Assembly (NCBI GenBank): GCA_005784505.1 | Contig: VCAZ01000117.1 | Coordinates: 703,501 to 767,500 of the forward strand | From: Bagarius yarrelli | Lineage: Eukaryota > Chordata > Actinopteri > Siluriformes > Sisoridae | Direction: 5' to 3' | Length of the DNA stretch: 64,000 nt | In this document: positions 43,533-57,900 of the stretch, in pieces | How positions within the stretch are numbered: position 1 is the stretch's first letter | Layout: each line of letters opens with the position of its first letter | The notes under the pieces: generated by a model | Told to the model about the DNA's origin: nothing | The model's database searches: none | The model's input: the letters and a program-made list of their open reading frames with translations, nothing else | Translations under genes and position numbers: made by a program

Positions 43533-46500
43533 CTGCAGTGTAAGCACAGACACACAGAGGTTAAGCTTACAGAAATAATTGGCTAGTTGATAAAAAGGAC
43601 ACTACCCATATACCTTTGCCATGAGTAGCTATGTTTGTCAGAACTCAGGAACTAATAAGGGGTTCCCTTTGTTTTATGCTTTTGTCACTGATCTCAGTTT
43701 AAAAACTGGACTGAATGATTGAAGACAGAATCTGATGCAAAAATGTTCGAACAACTACCATCATCTACGCTACTCGGGTGCCTAAAATTATGTGGGTCCT
43801 CCTTGGGATGCCAAAACAAATTTTCTCCAAACATTTTCTCCAAAAAACCTTGAAGTTGTGCTGTAATGTCTGGCAACAAGACTGCAGCAGCAGATCTCAA
43901 AAGCAGACTTTAGAAGTGATATGTAGCTTCTATAAATAAGACTTGTTTGTCCAGCACATCCCACTAATGCGTGATCAGATTTGGAGAATTTGGACTAACA
44001 CTAGGTCATATTTCTAATAATTTCCAAAATGTTTGCAGTTATTCGGAAAGCATAATCTTGCCATAAGAGGGTACTTGGTCTGCATTCATATTTAGGTAGA
44101 GGGTACCTGTCAAAGTAACATTTATGTCAGGATAAGGTCCAAAAGGTCCTGAAGAACTTTGCCCAGAACATCACACAGCATTTGCTAGCATGCCTTACTC
44201 CTATAGTTCGCCCTGGTGTTATCTTTTTGCTAGCCAAGCGATTGACACAATTTAGGATGTCCAAGTTGTAAGAAAGTACAGACTTCCTCAACTTGAAGAT
44301 GTGTGTGAAAGCTCATACCCAATATGGTTTAAAACTATCATAGTGGAACTTAGTTTTGAATTTGTTTTGAACGCATTAAAGATTTCCTTAGCTCGCGGCT
44401 TTGGTAATCTCAGATTAGAATCTTACGCTTCAAACTCAACTTCTATCAACAACTAACAGTGGTGTACCATGGGCTTTTAGTTAGGGCCAACTGTAAACCG
44501 AATACACACATCTCTATTACAGCTAATGCAGCTGTATACAAATAACGCACATATTATGCACAACTGACATTATATGTTTCAAGTATTTTTATTCATATTA
44601 AAAAGTAAACAGCCAAAAAACAGTTTTTTGTGCTTAGTTCTAGCTGTTTTAATATTATTTGATGTAACTGTGCCAGCGATTGCGGCTGTCATTTCCTTTC
44701 TTTGAGTTTCACTTTTTTACTTTGGAAATTTCTAACAAACGCTGTGAGTAGCAATGAACAGGCTGCTAGACCCTGAGGATGTGCTGCCAATTAACATTAC
44801 AATTTGATTGGCTGATGATTTTGGAAGTAATTGTTTTTTTTAATTAAAGGCTTGCACTATTGGTGATGCCCCAGACCTTAATAATGTAGAATATTTCATT
44901 TTAACCTCAACAAAATTAACAATTAACAATTTGTGGACATTACACTTATACAAATTGTCATGAAATAATCCCGAAAAACATTTTTCACACTTTTGTTTTC
45001 TTATAGTGGAAGCAGAGAAGTTTTCATCAGAATACTCATCAGAGCATTTTCTGTGGTAGTCCAAATATACAACAAATGCAACAGTTATGTTCCTTAAATG
45101 AAAGCTGTCTTATCATGTAAACAGTGTTTTTACCTGGCTCTTTAAACTCCTTGAACGAGGCGTTGACCAGCGGAAACAGCACCACAATGGGAGCGTCGGG
45201 ATTGCTCTCGTCTTCAAACACATAAGCCTCCTCTTTTGGCTGAGATTTATACTTGTTAAAATCTATCTTTGGGAATGGCAACTTCTGTTCATTGCAGTAT
45301 TTCTGTATGTCCTTCATGCACTGTAGAACATACACACACATTTAAAAACCTGCTAGTATTTCAACTAAACACATTTTCCATTTTTCTGGGTTTAAATAAA
45401 CAATCACTGTACAAGTAATAAAACCCCAAATGATTTCCTCTTTCATTTTTTTCTCACCAGTAAATGATCTGTAGCCCAACTGTAGTTAAGGCACAGAATG
45501 ACATCAGCTTTTCTGTGGGGCCGTAGTACTGGAATGAGCGGCGTTTTAATGGCAAATCCGGCATCCACCATGTTGAGAATGGGGTCGGCTGGGGTCAGCT
45601 TGTTTGGAAACGAATCTGGATGTGCATCTAAAGCACGAGACATAAGCCAACCAACACAAATCTATATGCCTTCCTTTTGTATGCTAAATAGGCTAGGTAG
45701 CCGTAATGAAACCGTAAATAAGTTTTGTGAAATATGGTAGTGAGTTCTGACCATTACAGGCGTTGAATCCTGGGTGTTCTTTGTATGTGTCACGCAAGTT
45801 GAAGCCTCTCAGGAAGTTAAAAAATCTGCTGATGGTGGGGGCCTTATTAAGAAGGGTGCTCAGCCTGGAAGCCTCTGGCATGATGCGCATAGTATCCATA
45901 GTCGTAGCTTTATTGTCGGACTCTATAGGCCAGAAAGTGCAGCAGTGTTTAGACATCAAACAGACAAATTACTTTCATGGTACTCTTAAAATCAAAATGT
46001 ACATAATCACATTTGGCAGATGCTTTTTTGAGAGCAACTGTAGTTTTTCTAATTGTTTACAACTCTGCATTTGGAAGGTAAGGGCCCTGCTCAGAGGTTT
46101 AGCAGTGGAAGCGCAACCGTTTGCCACAAAGCTACCCTCTTGCCTCTTAGGCTTAAACAATGGTGCTAAAGAAGCTTGCAAATACACACATGCAGCTTTT
46201 CTGTCACATTAACATTACTGCACAGTTAAAATTTGGGGGTTAGAGCACAGAGTTAGCCTTGATACTGCGCCCCTGGAGCAGAGAGGGTTAAGGGCCTTCC
46301 TCAAGTGCCCAGCAGTGGCAGCCTGGCAGTGCTGAGACTTGAACCCCAATTCTCTAATTAACAACCTTGAGCCCTAACCATTTGAGCTACATTTGCTTTA
46401 TATCTAATGAGGCAAATGGGACCTCACTGGTGAAGGTGCTGGATTGGTAATCGAAAGATCATGGATTTAATATCCAAGAACACCAAACTGCCAACGTTGG

Positions 46501-49500
46501 GCTCTTGAGCAAGGTCCTAATTCTGACCTTCTCAGCTTTACAAATGAAATGTATAAGGGCTCTGGATAAGGGGGTCTTCCAAGTGCCATAAATGTAAGAA
46601 TATACATCTATTGGTAGTTCTAGTTTGCACAGTCTATTATTTGTTTGTTTGTTTGTTTTATTTGGGCATTGTTCAAAATCGGTCACTTCTCAGTTTTACT
46701 AAAAATGTGTACTTACCTATCGGGTCAACCTTATCTCCAAGTTGGGATACCCATAACGGCATTAATCCAGTAAAATTAGTCCAGAGCTGTGACAAGCTAG
46801 CAGAGAAAACGCTGCTCCACATGCCTGCACACGCACACAATTTGATTAGTATTGGTTACTCTGTATGACACAATGGCTCAAATATTCTGAGGGACACAAC
46901 TGTCTTTTTGACCTAGCATGATGGAGACGCGCGTTTCTGGTAACTCTTTCACCACATGACCCAGGTAGAACTTGCTCCCGAAATGTTCTACTGGTACAAA
47001 TGCTCCGTATTTAGGAATTCCCACCTCGTATGGGGTAAACTCGCACCATTCTGAAATCGATAGGCAAAAAGGCAGCAGTAAATGATTGCAGCAGGTTAAA
47101 CCACAGGTTCCAGGTTTAATGTGCTGTCTTTACCAGGCACTACACTGCCACAAGTTTTCTTCTTCGTGTTTACTGCTGTGTAGATCGGTAATGGGTTCTG
47201 GCCCTCAGACACTGCCTTTCGGTAGTCAGACAGCTTCCCTGGATGTTTCTGAGCCACACAGAAAATATAATAATATAACCATGCATCTAGGTGTCGCATT
47301 ATGCCAGAATTTGTATTAGAGCCAGGTTTCAACCCTACTGTCAAGTCAATTTCAATGTATATACTACACATGTTGCAGTGTAGGTGGATTTTTCCATAAA
47401 TACCATTGTATACTTTAGAGTTTGATACAGTAAGATGTGGTAAACTGAAATTGTGACGAACCGGGCTGAGTGGAATCTTTAATGCAGAATGCGTTTTTAT
47501 TAAACAAACACAATACACAGGACGGGGCATAGTAATCGTAAAGCAGGCAAAAGTCGGTAAACGGATAAACTAGAGAAAAGCAGCAAACAAGCCCGAAACA
47601 CTAGACTAAATATCGCAAACCAAAACACGAACGTAGCAGAGCTCATACCCATAAGACTTAGACATAACGCTTAGTATGTTGACGGGGCAAACAATACCTG
47701 CAACTTGAGTATAGTTCTGCTAGCTTAAGAAGCTTAGCCACCGGAAGTGATGCCGGAAATGACGCCTAGAAATCAGCTGAGGGCGCCCTCCGGTGGCTGG
47801 GAGCTGTAGTTATAACAGTAATATATTACAGTATAATAGTTTATTATAGTGTGTATATACACTCGGCTAATGTATATTCCATACTATAGAAAGAACTATA
47901 GTAAACTGATCAACTGTATCTTAAGAGTTCAATGGGAAACAGAGTTACTAATGGGAAACAATGTGAAATCGTTCATTCAGAAAAAGTTAAACAATACAGC
48001 AAAGCTTTACCACAAAAAATCAGCCATGCAATATTGCTGGGTTGTTAACATGTTTGATTTGTGCTGTAATGGTTCTCACACATACAATATAATATAGTAT
48101 TAGAAAATTTACAACAAATTACCACATCATTGTAAAATAGTATGGTATATTTACTACAGGAACAGTATTTAACCACAGAAAATTACTAGATGTTCTATTA
48201 GAGAGAGACAGACCTTTCCAAAGATGAGGTATTCAATGATCAGCCCCCAAGTTTCAATCGCGGAATTAATGTGGCCTTCTTTCTCTCTGTTCTGAAGCTC
48301 GGTGCGATAACTGTGCAGCTGCTTAGGGCTGAAGAGGCTGGCTGTGCTCTTGGACAGCTCTTTCTGCGAAAATGCTATGGTTTTATCCAGACCGTCCTTT
48401 GACCAGGATGCATCGGCGTAGAGACTGGCAGTTGACCTTATGTAGAAAAAGAGAAAGAATCAATATAATACAGACAAACAGACTTGCATAAAGAGAGTGA
48501 AAGAGGTTGGAAACACAAACTCCAAACATTAATACACAAGATTTATATTCACTTTATACACAACAGTTGCTGTCAATTTTCTGTGCTTCTATTTGCCTGA
48601 CAGGTTTAACTTATTTTAAGTAAAAATGTTGAATATGTTTAGTGCACTAGAGGTGAGTGAACAACAGCACAAGTGGTAAAAGTAACCGGATTTTTTGCTG
48701 TAATTAATATAATTTCAGATTAACTAGGAGATTAACCACACTAAAGCCACAATTTTTTGTTAGCAAGAAGGTACTAAAATTAGTGTATTAATAGTGTTAT
48801 ATATAAAAATTGCTTCTTCGGTTCGGTACTGATTTTATCATTGTGTCATAAATGGAAGTAGAACAATGAAAAAATGTTGGTTTTGTATATTTGTTTTTGG
48901 TCACATAAACAATGAATAACAGTGCACACAAACAAAGTTTTTGCTTTTTGAACACTGTTCGGTGTTTCTTATAGACTTTTGGCTGCCGATTATTTAAAAT
49001 GATATCCAGATTTACCCATCACGTACCATTTTAGCAACATTTTGTAATCGTTTTTTTTAAATATTTGTTTCGAAAATTTTCTGTAAGAAGCCTATTACCA
49101 ATGTTTTCTGCAGTCAGGGCATGACCAGGTATGAAATCGAGCCAGGCTGGAAGCTGTTCTGTGGAAGGTTGCAGCCTTGGCATGCGTAAGTTAGGGGGAG
49201 TTAAATTGTCTAGACCCTCATAGTGTGTACTTATTGTTTCAGAGTATTTCATTGCCTCAGTAGCAATGTAACAAGAAAAGCTAGATGCTGTAGATGTTTA
49301 GGGTGAGGAGCAATGTTACTCTCCGCCACACTAAGCGTTTTGCATTGCATAGGACGACTTGTGTCTTTCTCTCAACAATGGCTTTCTACTTGCCACTCTG
49401 CCATAAAGGCCAGCTTTGTGGGGTACATGACATTGATAGTTGTCCTGTGGAGAGATTTTCCCACCTGAGCTGTGGGGCTAAATACAAATGCACACCACAC

Positions 49501-49862
49501 TTTTCAGATTTTCATTTGCTTAAAATTCTGAAAACCGAATGTCATTTTCGTTCCATTTTCCATTATGTGCTACTTTGTGTTGGTCTATCGGATAAACAGA
49601 GTTCCGACGTGATGCTGCAAAATCACATCTTTATTTGAGCGTAGCCACCAGGGTTCCTTTCACAATCAGCAATCGCTATCTGTTCTAGAAAAACAATCTC
49701 AGTTTTAGATATTTAATACGTATTAATATAAATATTGTTTTTAACAGTTAGATTTATATCTCTATAAGAATTTTGATTTGAAATAACTTTAAATATCTAG
49801 TTTACAATATAAAACCTCTTTAGGAAAAACATTTTTTTTGGAAATTCTCAAAGCAACTCTAG

Positions 49863-49931
<69 letters not shown>

Positions 49932-52900
49932 CTGTATATAAAGCTCTCCTGGATGAGTCTGGCACAAACAGGCTCAAATTTTGTACATTAACCGAAAAAT
50001 AAACAAACAGAACATTGTGTCTGTGATGCTTTTTTACACCCACCAGGTGGAGCCAGACAAAGAGGTCATGTAGCTGAGGGCATCGAGTAATCCGAGGTTC
50101 TGAAGTCCTTTCAAAAGGCCGTACATGCCCGTCATGGCCCTGGAGCCTCCTCCTGACGTCACTAGGGCCACTGTCGGTACCTAAACACACACAACATGCA
50201 GGTGTTTATTATTAGCACACACAAGTCACAATGTTTTGAAAAAAAAATCACAGAATTGCATGATACTTTTTGCTGTTTTTTATATAATGGATGTGGATTA
50301 GGATTAAATAATCCAGTTAGAATTACCAATCCATTAGTTATGTAGAAATCTTAACCTAGAGATGTATAAAGTTCTCCTGTTAAAAGGGCCTTAATTTGAC
50401 AAACACATCTTTCTCCTCTGCTGATAAAAACAGATGCATGGCAACCCGCATGGCAGCTAATTTACCTACAGCTACCACTTTATCCTTGTAATGTTGAATT
50501 TATTTTTGATATTTTTAATGTATTTTTAACTTTATTTTGATGTTAATTTTATAATCTTTTCTTTTTTTACTGCCTGATTTAGCTCTATAGCTATTAAATT
50601 AATTTTTACATTGTGGACCCAAAGAAAAAATATAAAAGTCAGAAGTCAAACTGCCACCAGAGCAGTGGACAAGAGAGATAAAAACAGGGTTGCCAGGTAG
50701 TAGTCAAAAAACCTTCTAAGCCTTTTATAAGAATTGTTTTAACTATTGCACTGTTTAGGTTTATGTTTTGGCAGAAAACTCCTATTAACACCCAAAATTA
50801 CTGTACTTTGAAAAAAAATACACAAAATACCTAAAACTGCCCCTGAAATTGTTGCATTGGACTTTTTTTTTGTATGTCTGAGGTGAAAGCAAGTATTTAA
50901 AAGTGGTGTAAAAATTTCTTACAATAGCTAAAAAGACACTTGAACACTTTTCTGAACTATAGGATTTCGCTGATAAAATAGAATACTTTAGTTACATCCT
51001 TAAATCTCAGTTATAAGCTTTATAATCAGGTCCTTTATGGTAATGTGCTGATAATAATAATAAAAAGCCAGGACTGTTAGACGAATAATAATAACGGTAA
51101 CAAATTAATGACTAACTCATACAGGTGTGTCATTTTTATTGTTGTAACAAAATGTTTCTGAAATTATTTGTGTTAGTATGTGTGTGTATGTATGTGTGCA
51201 CATGTGCGTGCGTATGCGTAGGTTTGCGTTCTTATACCTGGGTCTTATCCAGAGGAGTTTTAAGGTTGAAAACCTTCTGCAGGGCTTTAGCCACCAGCAG
51301 TTTCCTCTTCACCAGAAACTCCTTCTCCTCTGGGGGTATGTCGAAATCTAAACGCACCTTCATGTCCTCCGCAGGTCTTAATACATTACACACAAACAAA
51401 AGGTTAGACACGTTTAAATGTTAGAAACTGCTATGTACGTTTAAAGTTGCTGTAGCTGAAAGTAGAAAAAAAGAACGAAAGATAATACAATAAAATTTAG
51501 TGATACAAGTAGAGTCAGATGGAGTGAGAGAGTGACACAAGTAGATAGATGGAGTACAAAAAGGTTTGAAAGTGATACTGGTAGATACAAGGTATAAACA
51601 AATGTATAAGGTCACCTGACCATCACATTCACATTTAATCTCATTCTATTCATTCAGCTAAAATAGTATTAAGAGTATAACAATAATAATCTCAACAAAT
51701 GGTTTTGTCTGACTAAAATACTTATTCCAGTCATAAATGATTAAGTCAAGTAGTCACTTAATTATCTATTACATTAAACACATTTCCTGGCCTAAAGTTT
51801 CCAGTCACGGTGACTGAGCTTAGATCCTAACAATTGTCGCTAACCCCAAAGCCTTTATCAATTCTAGTAAACAGTTAAACAATCCCTATCATTTAGTTAA
51901 TCGTGTTTTATTTTACTATTCCAGAATACATTTATTCTATTTAACCCAGTCAGATATGTACTGATATCATAATGAAACGAAAATAAATCCATTCTGTACG
52001 TATAATGTTAATAGTTGATAATGTTAAGCAGTACCTGTCCACTGTGTTCAAATGTAAACTGATAATATCCTGTTGAGTAAAACAAACATTTTAGCATTTA
52101 ATTTAGTAGCAGAGATAAAAGTATCTTTTATAAGATAAAAACAATATAGAAAAATTACACAATTCAATCATTTACATTTGGATTCACAGGAACAAATAGT
52201 GAGAGAAATACGGTACTATAAGGGGCACAGGACGCAGGCCATCAGGGGCAACTCCAGGACTTATGTTTGAGTGTCCAGCTTATAAAGGTATTCTTAGAAG
52301 ACCATTCAACAGACATCCTCCTGAATAAAGACGGGGACCTGATGGAAGTTGACACAGGTTTTGGCACATAGCCAGGTCTTTGGCAGGGCGTCACATTGCA
52401 GTACTCCGGACCAAAACAGAGACAACCTTGGCAAATGAAAATCTTTCACGCGCTTTAAATACGAGCAAAAGCAGGGTTCTAAGCGAGAGCCCTCTAATTG
52501 CTGCTAATGCCAACGGTTCAAACAGTGGCTAAGCTAGTGTTCCCAGAACCACTTTAATGTCCCAAGGCGGCACCAAGACGGCGTAAGTGATATAATCTTT
52601 TTGCACTCTAAGAAACCTCGTTTGCTTATTGACTGACTGTCCCCCTATTGGGGAATGAAAAGAAGCGATAGTGGACACGAAGACTTGTAAGATGGACAGC
52701 AGACATCCACTGTCTAGCAAGTACTGCAGGAATGCCAGACATGGCACAGTTTACCGGATCAAGGTCGACTTACGACACCAATCCGTAAACACACTCGACT
52801 AGAGGTCATATGTCTGCCTAGTAGAGAATGCTTTAGCCTCCACCAGAGTTTTAAGAGCACAGGCATGCAGAATGATTAGCTCACTTATTAACCCTGAAGG

Positions 52901-54830
52901 TGAAATGCCAGAGCTCTGTGCTGTGGTGCCATATCACGCCGCTCACCTGAGACAGCAGATCCCTACTAATAGGGATCGGCCAGGGTGGGGCCATCAGCAG
53001 CTCCTTTAGGTCCAGAAACCAAGGTCGATGCGAATTAGCCCACATCCGCCACATTTCTGCAAATCTGCTGCCTTTCATACTCAGAGTATTCCGTCACTTA
53101 TGCATTACTTGCATAATCGCAATTTGCATATCAGCGGCAGTTGGCCAGTTAGTTGCACTGGCGTTAGCCTGAAATCTTCAAAGGAAATGTAAAGGTGGGA
53201 AACTTACTAAAGTGGACGCTATGCAATGTTCCACAATTAACTTTATTAATGGTCAGGAAGTACTGTACATACTAACTCAGAGACTAGAGACTACAGAGAC
53301 TAGATGTTTTAGAGAGATTGAAAACAGAAACTAGAAACACAGACAGGAATGACGGCATTGTCAATTTTTTCAAGCTTTTCTGTGCCCATATTGGCTCTAT
53401 AAGGCTAGGTAAAAATTTTATAGTAATACTAATAAATAATCAAAATACTTTTTTTTAGAAATTAATATAAGGATTTACACCACTCTGGACTGAGACATGT
53501 TTCAGAATTGCAAAAAAATAGTAAAATTGTTTTTTTTATACAGTTTCAGGCTTTAAATGCTGAAATTAATGCCTGATGTAAATGATAGCATTAATAAAAA
53601 ACATAAACAACAATCAATTCTTACCTCTTCTACAGGAAAGGTCAAGTCCTTTTTGGCTTTAAGTGGGTTTACAGCTTTGCTTACGGTTTCATCCTCCTTT
53701 ATACCATTCAAAACAGATAAAACAGGTAAGAAACAAAAAAGATAATTAGCCAAATTTATCAGTTACCCGAAGACAAAAGTTGTAGCATTTTACGACTGAA
53801 TCTTGCTCTATTTATTGCTGATTGAAAAGGTCATCAGAACTTTTTTATGAAAAATTTGTATCCTATTTGTCTTCTAACACTTCGATATAAATGTTAGCGT
53901 GATGGCGTGAGACCAATCATACCACTTGGAGTTGAATCTTGGTCTCCAGGTGTTTGTTGATGTGGTAATGTAGAGTCGGCAGGGAGCGGCTGTCCTCAGA
54001 CAGTGGCAGCACTTGAGTTTCGCAATGTGCTCCTGGGATCTTTAACAGCAAATCTTTTTCACCTGAAATAAAAAACACAAACAATACGCAGGTTTAAACA
54101 ACCAGTTGAGCAGTATTTTTACAACAATGTTTTTAACTGTGATGTCATATACAGGTTTCACAAGACATGATTTAGTTTCTTACAGTCGCTTGACTTATTG
54201 TCCAACGTCACCTCCACGGTGGCCATTGGGGCGGCCTGAAAACACAACAGAAATGACAACAAAACTGTGATATTTTTAAGATAGAAAAGATGCAAAAATA
54301 TACTTTTTAGTCCAAAGCAGCAACTTCCATTTGTGTCAAAACCGTTAAAAACTTTTAATCACAATAATAATCAGAGTGACTTACTTTTCTTTAATTTTTA
54401 TTCAGCTGAGCAGTTGAGAGTTAAGGGCCTTGCTCAATGGCCCACAGTGACAGCTTGGTGGCACTGCCACTTAAACCCACGGCCAGAACACCATAACAAC
54501 TGAGCTACCACTTCCTGTATCCATAACTCTGATATGAAACTAATTAGGACACTGTTGGCTTTTGTTGTTATAACACTTACATGTGATTTTGAGGGGTAAT
54601 GATAACCAAAATATGTGAGCAAAATAAGTGCAGCTGCAAAAATCTTCGCTCCGCGCTCAAAGAATTTATTCAAGGTCCGCTATTAATTTTCATTTCTACG
54701 CCCTTCGATCCCTCCCTGCTTACTCATCGCTCTATGTTTACTTCATTTTAAAAATGTGTCCCTTTTCAATGCTCGACTGTAAATATTTCATTAAAGACAG
54801 ACAGTCAGACAGATAGACACATAGACAGAC

Positions 54831-54908
<78 letters not shown>

Positions 54909-54914
54909 ATACTG

Positions 54915-54980
<66 letters not shown>

Positions 54981-57900
54981 CCTATGTGTAAAGACCTCTT
55001 TGATTTGTGGTGCTGAAGAAGAATCTAGAGATATTCTTGAACTTCAAGGTGATCAAAGCAGTCAAAAATGAGGGAAATGAACCCGGACGGATCATTGTAA
55101 GAACAGATACTGAAGTTAAAGCTCAAATTCTTTGGCCAGTTTATGAGACAACAAGACTCGCTGGGAAAAATTGTAAGGCTGGGAAAAATTAAGGGCAAAA
55201 GGAGACGGAAACGGCAGAAGATAAGACGGTTAGACAGCATCACCAAAGCGATAGTCATGAATCTGTCCAGACTCCAGAAGACAGTGGAGGCCTGGGATGT
55301 TGCAGTCTATGAAATCACAAAGAGTCGCACACGCTTAGCAGCTAACCAACATAACGTAAATAATAGTAGGAACATACTAGTTTTATGGATGTTCCCACTT
55401 TATGAATTGTAACTATAACCATATGAATTGTAGGTTTTTTTAAATGATAAAATGTGGTTATTTCGCATTCCGTCAGGCCACATCGGACGCCACTGCTTAT
55501 GAATGTTTTCTTAAAAATGTCCGCCCTGTTCATTTCTATTGCTTTTTTCAGTGCTTTCGATTGATTAAATCAAACATCATTGTAAAAGAATGTACACAGG
55601 TTCATAAACATAAGTAAAAATCATAATTGCATGATCATTTAATTTTATATGTCGGTTTAAAAATAGAATAACTCTTACCAATATTACTCCATTAGAGACG
55701 AAATGAGCAGGCGCTTCAGCACTGGGACAAACACACAAAGAAAAAGTTCAGTTCAAAACTCATTGTGAACTTCATTTTAGCCACAAAAGCATATTTTTCA
55801 GATTTGCATTAGTGTATAATATACAATGACATAAAAAGCAAGAGTTCTTTTGTATATGTATGTATATCTAGCATAAACAGTTGGTTTTTTGATTTTCATG
55901 GTCCTTTCTGAACCTGCAAAAAGATGCCGAATTAGGAACCTTATGCAATTCACAAAACTGAGGTTTGCAATGAAGTCCTTGAAAACAAAAACAAAATAAT
56001 TTAATAATTGCACCAAAATCTCTGCTTTTTAAAATTGGTTAGTAGTGTTTGTTACCTCTCTGTCATTTCAAATTCCAGCCAAAGCTTGTCTTGCTTCTGA
56101 AAATAAAACCAACATTCATTCGTTAGCTTTGTTTTTTGTGGCTACCTTCACATCCAGGCTTTGACCCCTCTAAAAACTGAGTTTGACACCCCTGACCTAG
56201 GCCATCACATTTAAATGTGGGTTTTTTTATATATCCTTTTCCATATTTAGTCTCACTCCAGATTTACTCTGGAGGTCTGAGGTGCAGTCGGTGTTCCAGT
56301 CCAGTCAGGGCTCTGTACAGGACATGAGAGTTTTTCCATCTCAACCAGAACACTGCATGTATTTATGGATCTCAGGGGCTTTGTGCACAGGGGCATTGTC
56401 ATGCTGGAACAGTGCATGGGCCTCCTAGTTCCAGTACCAGTTATCTTAATGCACTGTGGAAAATTATGGCATGAAAGATGGCAACAAACATTTTTTGGCC
56501 AGATTAAAGGCTAAATAAATATATAAATAATCCTCATGCTATATTATATGCTGCCTAAAGTTTAACTTAACTTGTAAAGATCCAGCACTTACCTTATCGC
56601 TCATGACAAAGACCTTAGTCTCCTTTCGACCCAGTGTGAGGGTGCTGATGTCAAACAGAATGTTGGCGCATTTCTCATCCTGCATTAGGTCTCCATCATA
56701 CATATTTATTTCCAGAATATTCTAACAGACAAATACAAGACTTCTGTATTACACTGACATGTTGTAGATCTGTTTATACTTAACGTTATTTACGTTTACA
56801 GCATTTGGCAGATGCCCTTATCCAGAGCAACTTACACTTGGGGGTAAGAGGGTAAAGGCCCTTGCTCTTAACATCCAGCACTTACCGTCTTTCTGGTATC
56901 AGTCCAACACCTTAACCACTAAGCCCCTTACTTGCCCACGTTTCTTTTTATTGTTTGGCATGTGTACATATATATGACAGGGTGTGTGGTACAGCGGTGT
57001 ACTTTTATCACCAGGAAATCAGTTATATTTCTATAACAACACATATCAAAGTGATTAGCTAGCTAGGGTTAAGAAATTGTATAAATTAAAAATGTGACCC
57101 ATCACACTTTTTGAATGTGATTTTATAGTACATTTTGAAAACAAGTTAGATCATATTATAAACTTTATTGCCAAAAGTTTGTGGACACCTGACCAACACA
57201 ACCATATGTGATTTTAAAGACCATATTTCCCCAGGGGGACCTTGGGTAGACTAGGTCCGCAGAACCCCCTTGCTGATCGTAAGAGGCGAGAAACAAGGCG
57301 ACTCGTTTGCCGTGAGTCACGACCCGTGTCAATGGAGGAATGTGTTTGGCTGCGGCCATCCTAAGTCCGACACAGTGGCTCCTACTTCACTTACGGAGGT
57401 TGGACGGACCCCATCCAATTAAAGTGTCCGATCCAATTAAGTTTTTCCTAGAAGACTTTGGCTGAGAACGATATGCGCATTTTTAGTTTAAATTGCTCCA
57501 GGATACTATCCCTGTAACCTCTCGCAGTCGAAGCTCCTTCAGTAGGAGTGGGAATAAGGTGCCTACTCCAGACCTATCCACCGGATATGTATAATCGTAT
57601 TATACGGTGGAATTACTACAATTTTAATGCCAGTTTTTCTAACATGCAACAACTGGACACTTTCCTTTAGATCTAGATACGACCAGGTAGTTAATACCAG
57701 ATGTTGAATAAGACACTCAAGACTTTCGCATGTTTTTTTGTTGACCGGAGATGAATGTCGTCTATGTAATTTCTGTAATAGCTCTTTGTCAGTTAAGAAT
57801 ATTTTACTATTATGGTTTGCTCTAAGATTTAAATGGAAACAATTTCACAAAGCAGATACTGTTGTAGACATTTCTTCCCCCACGTTTGTCCCACCTTTAA

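Noticed and set aside
45763..46212. 149-codon plus-strand open frame
   Set aside because: It is the antisense shadow of pla2g4 exon 17 extended into a degraded SINE.
47096..47530. 144-codon minus-strand open frame as one exon
   Set aside because: Only 47134-47248 of it is coding in the phospholipase; the rest is intron, shown by splice sites and phase.
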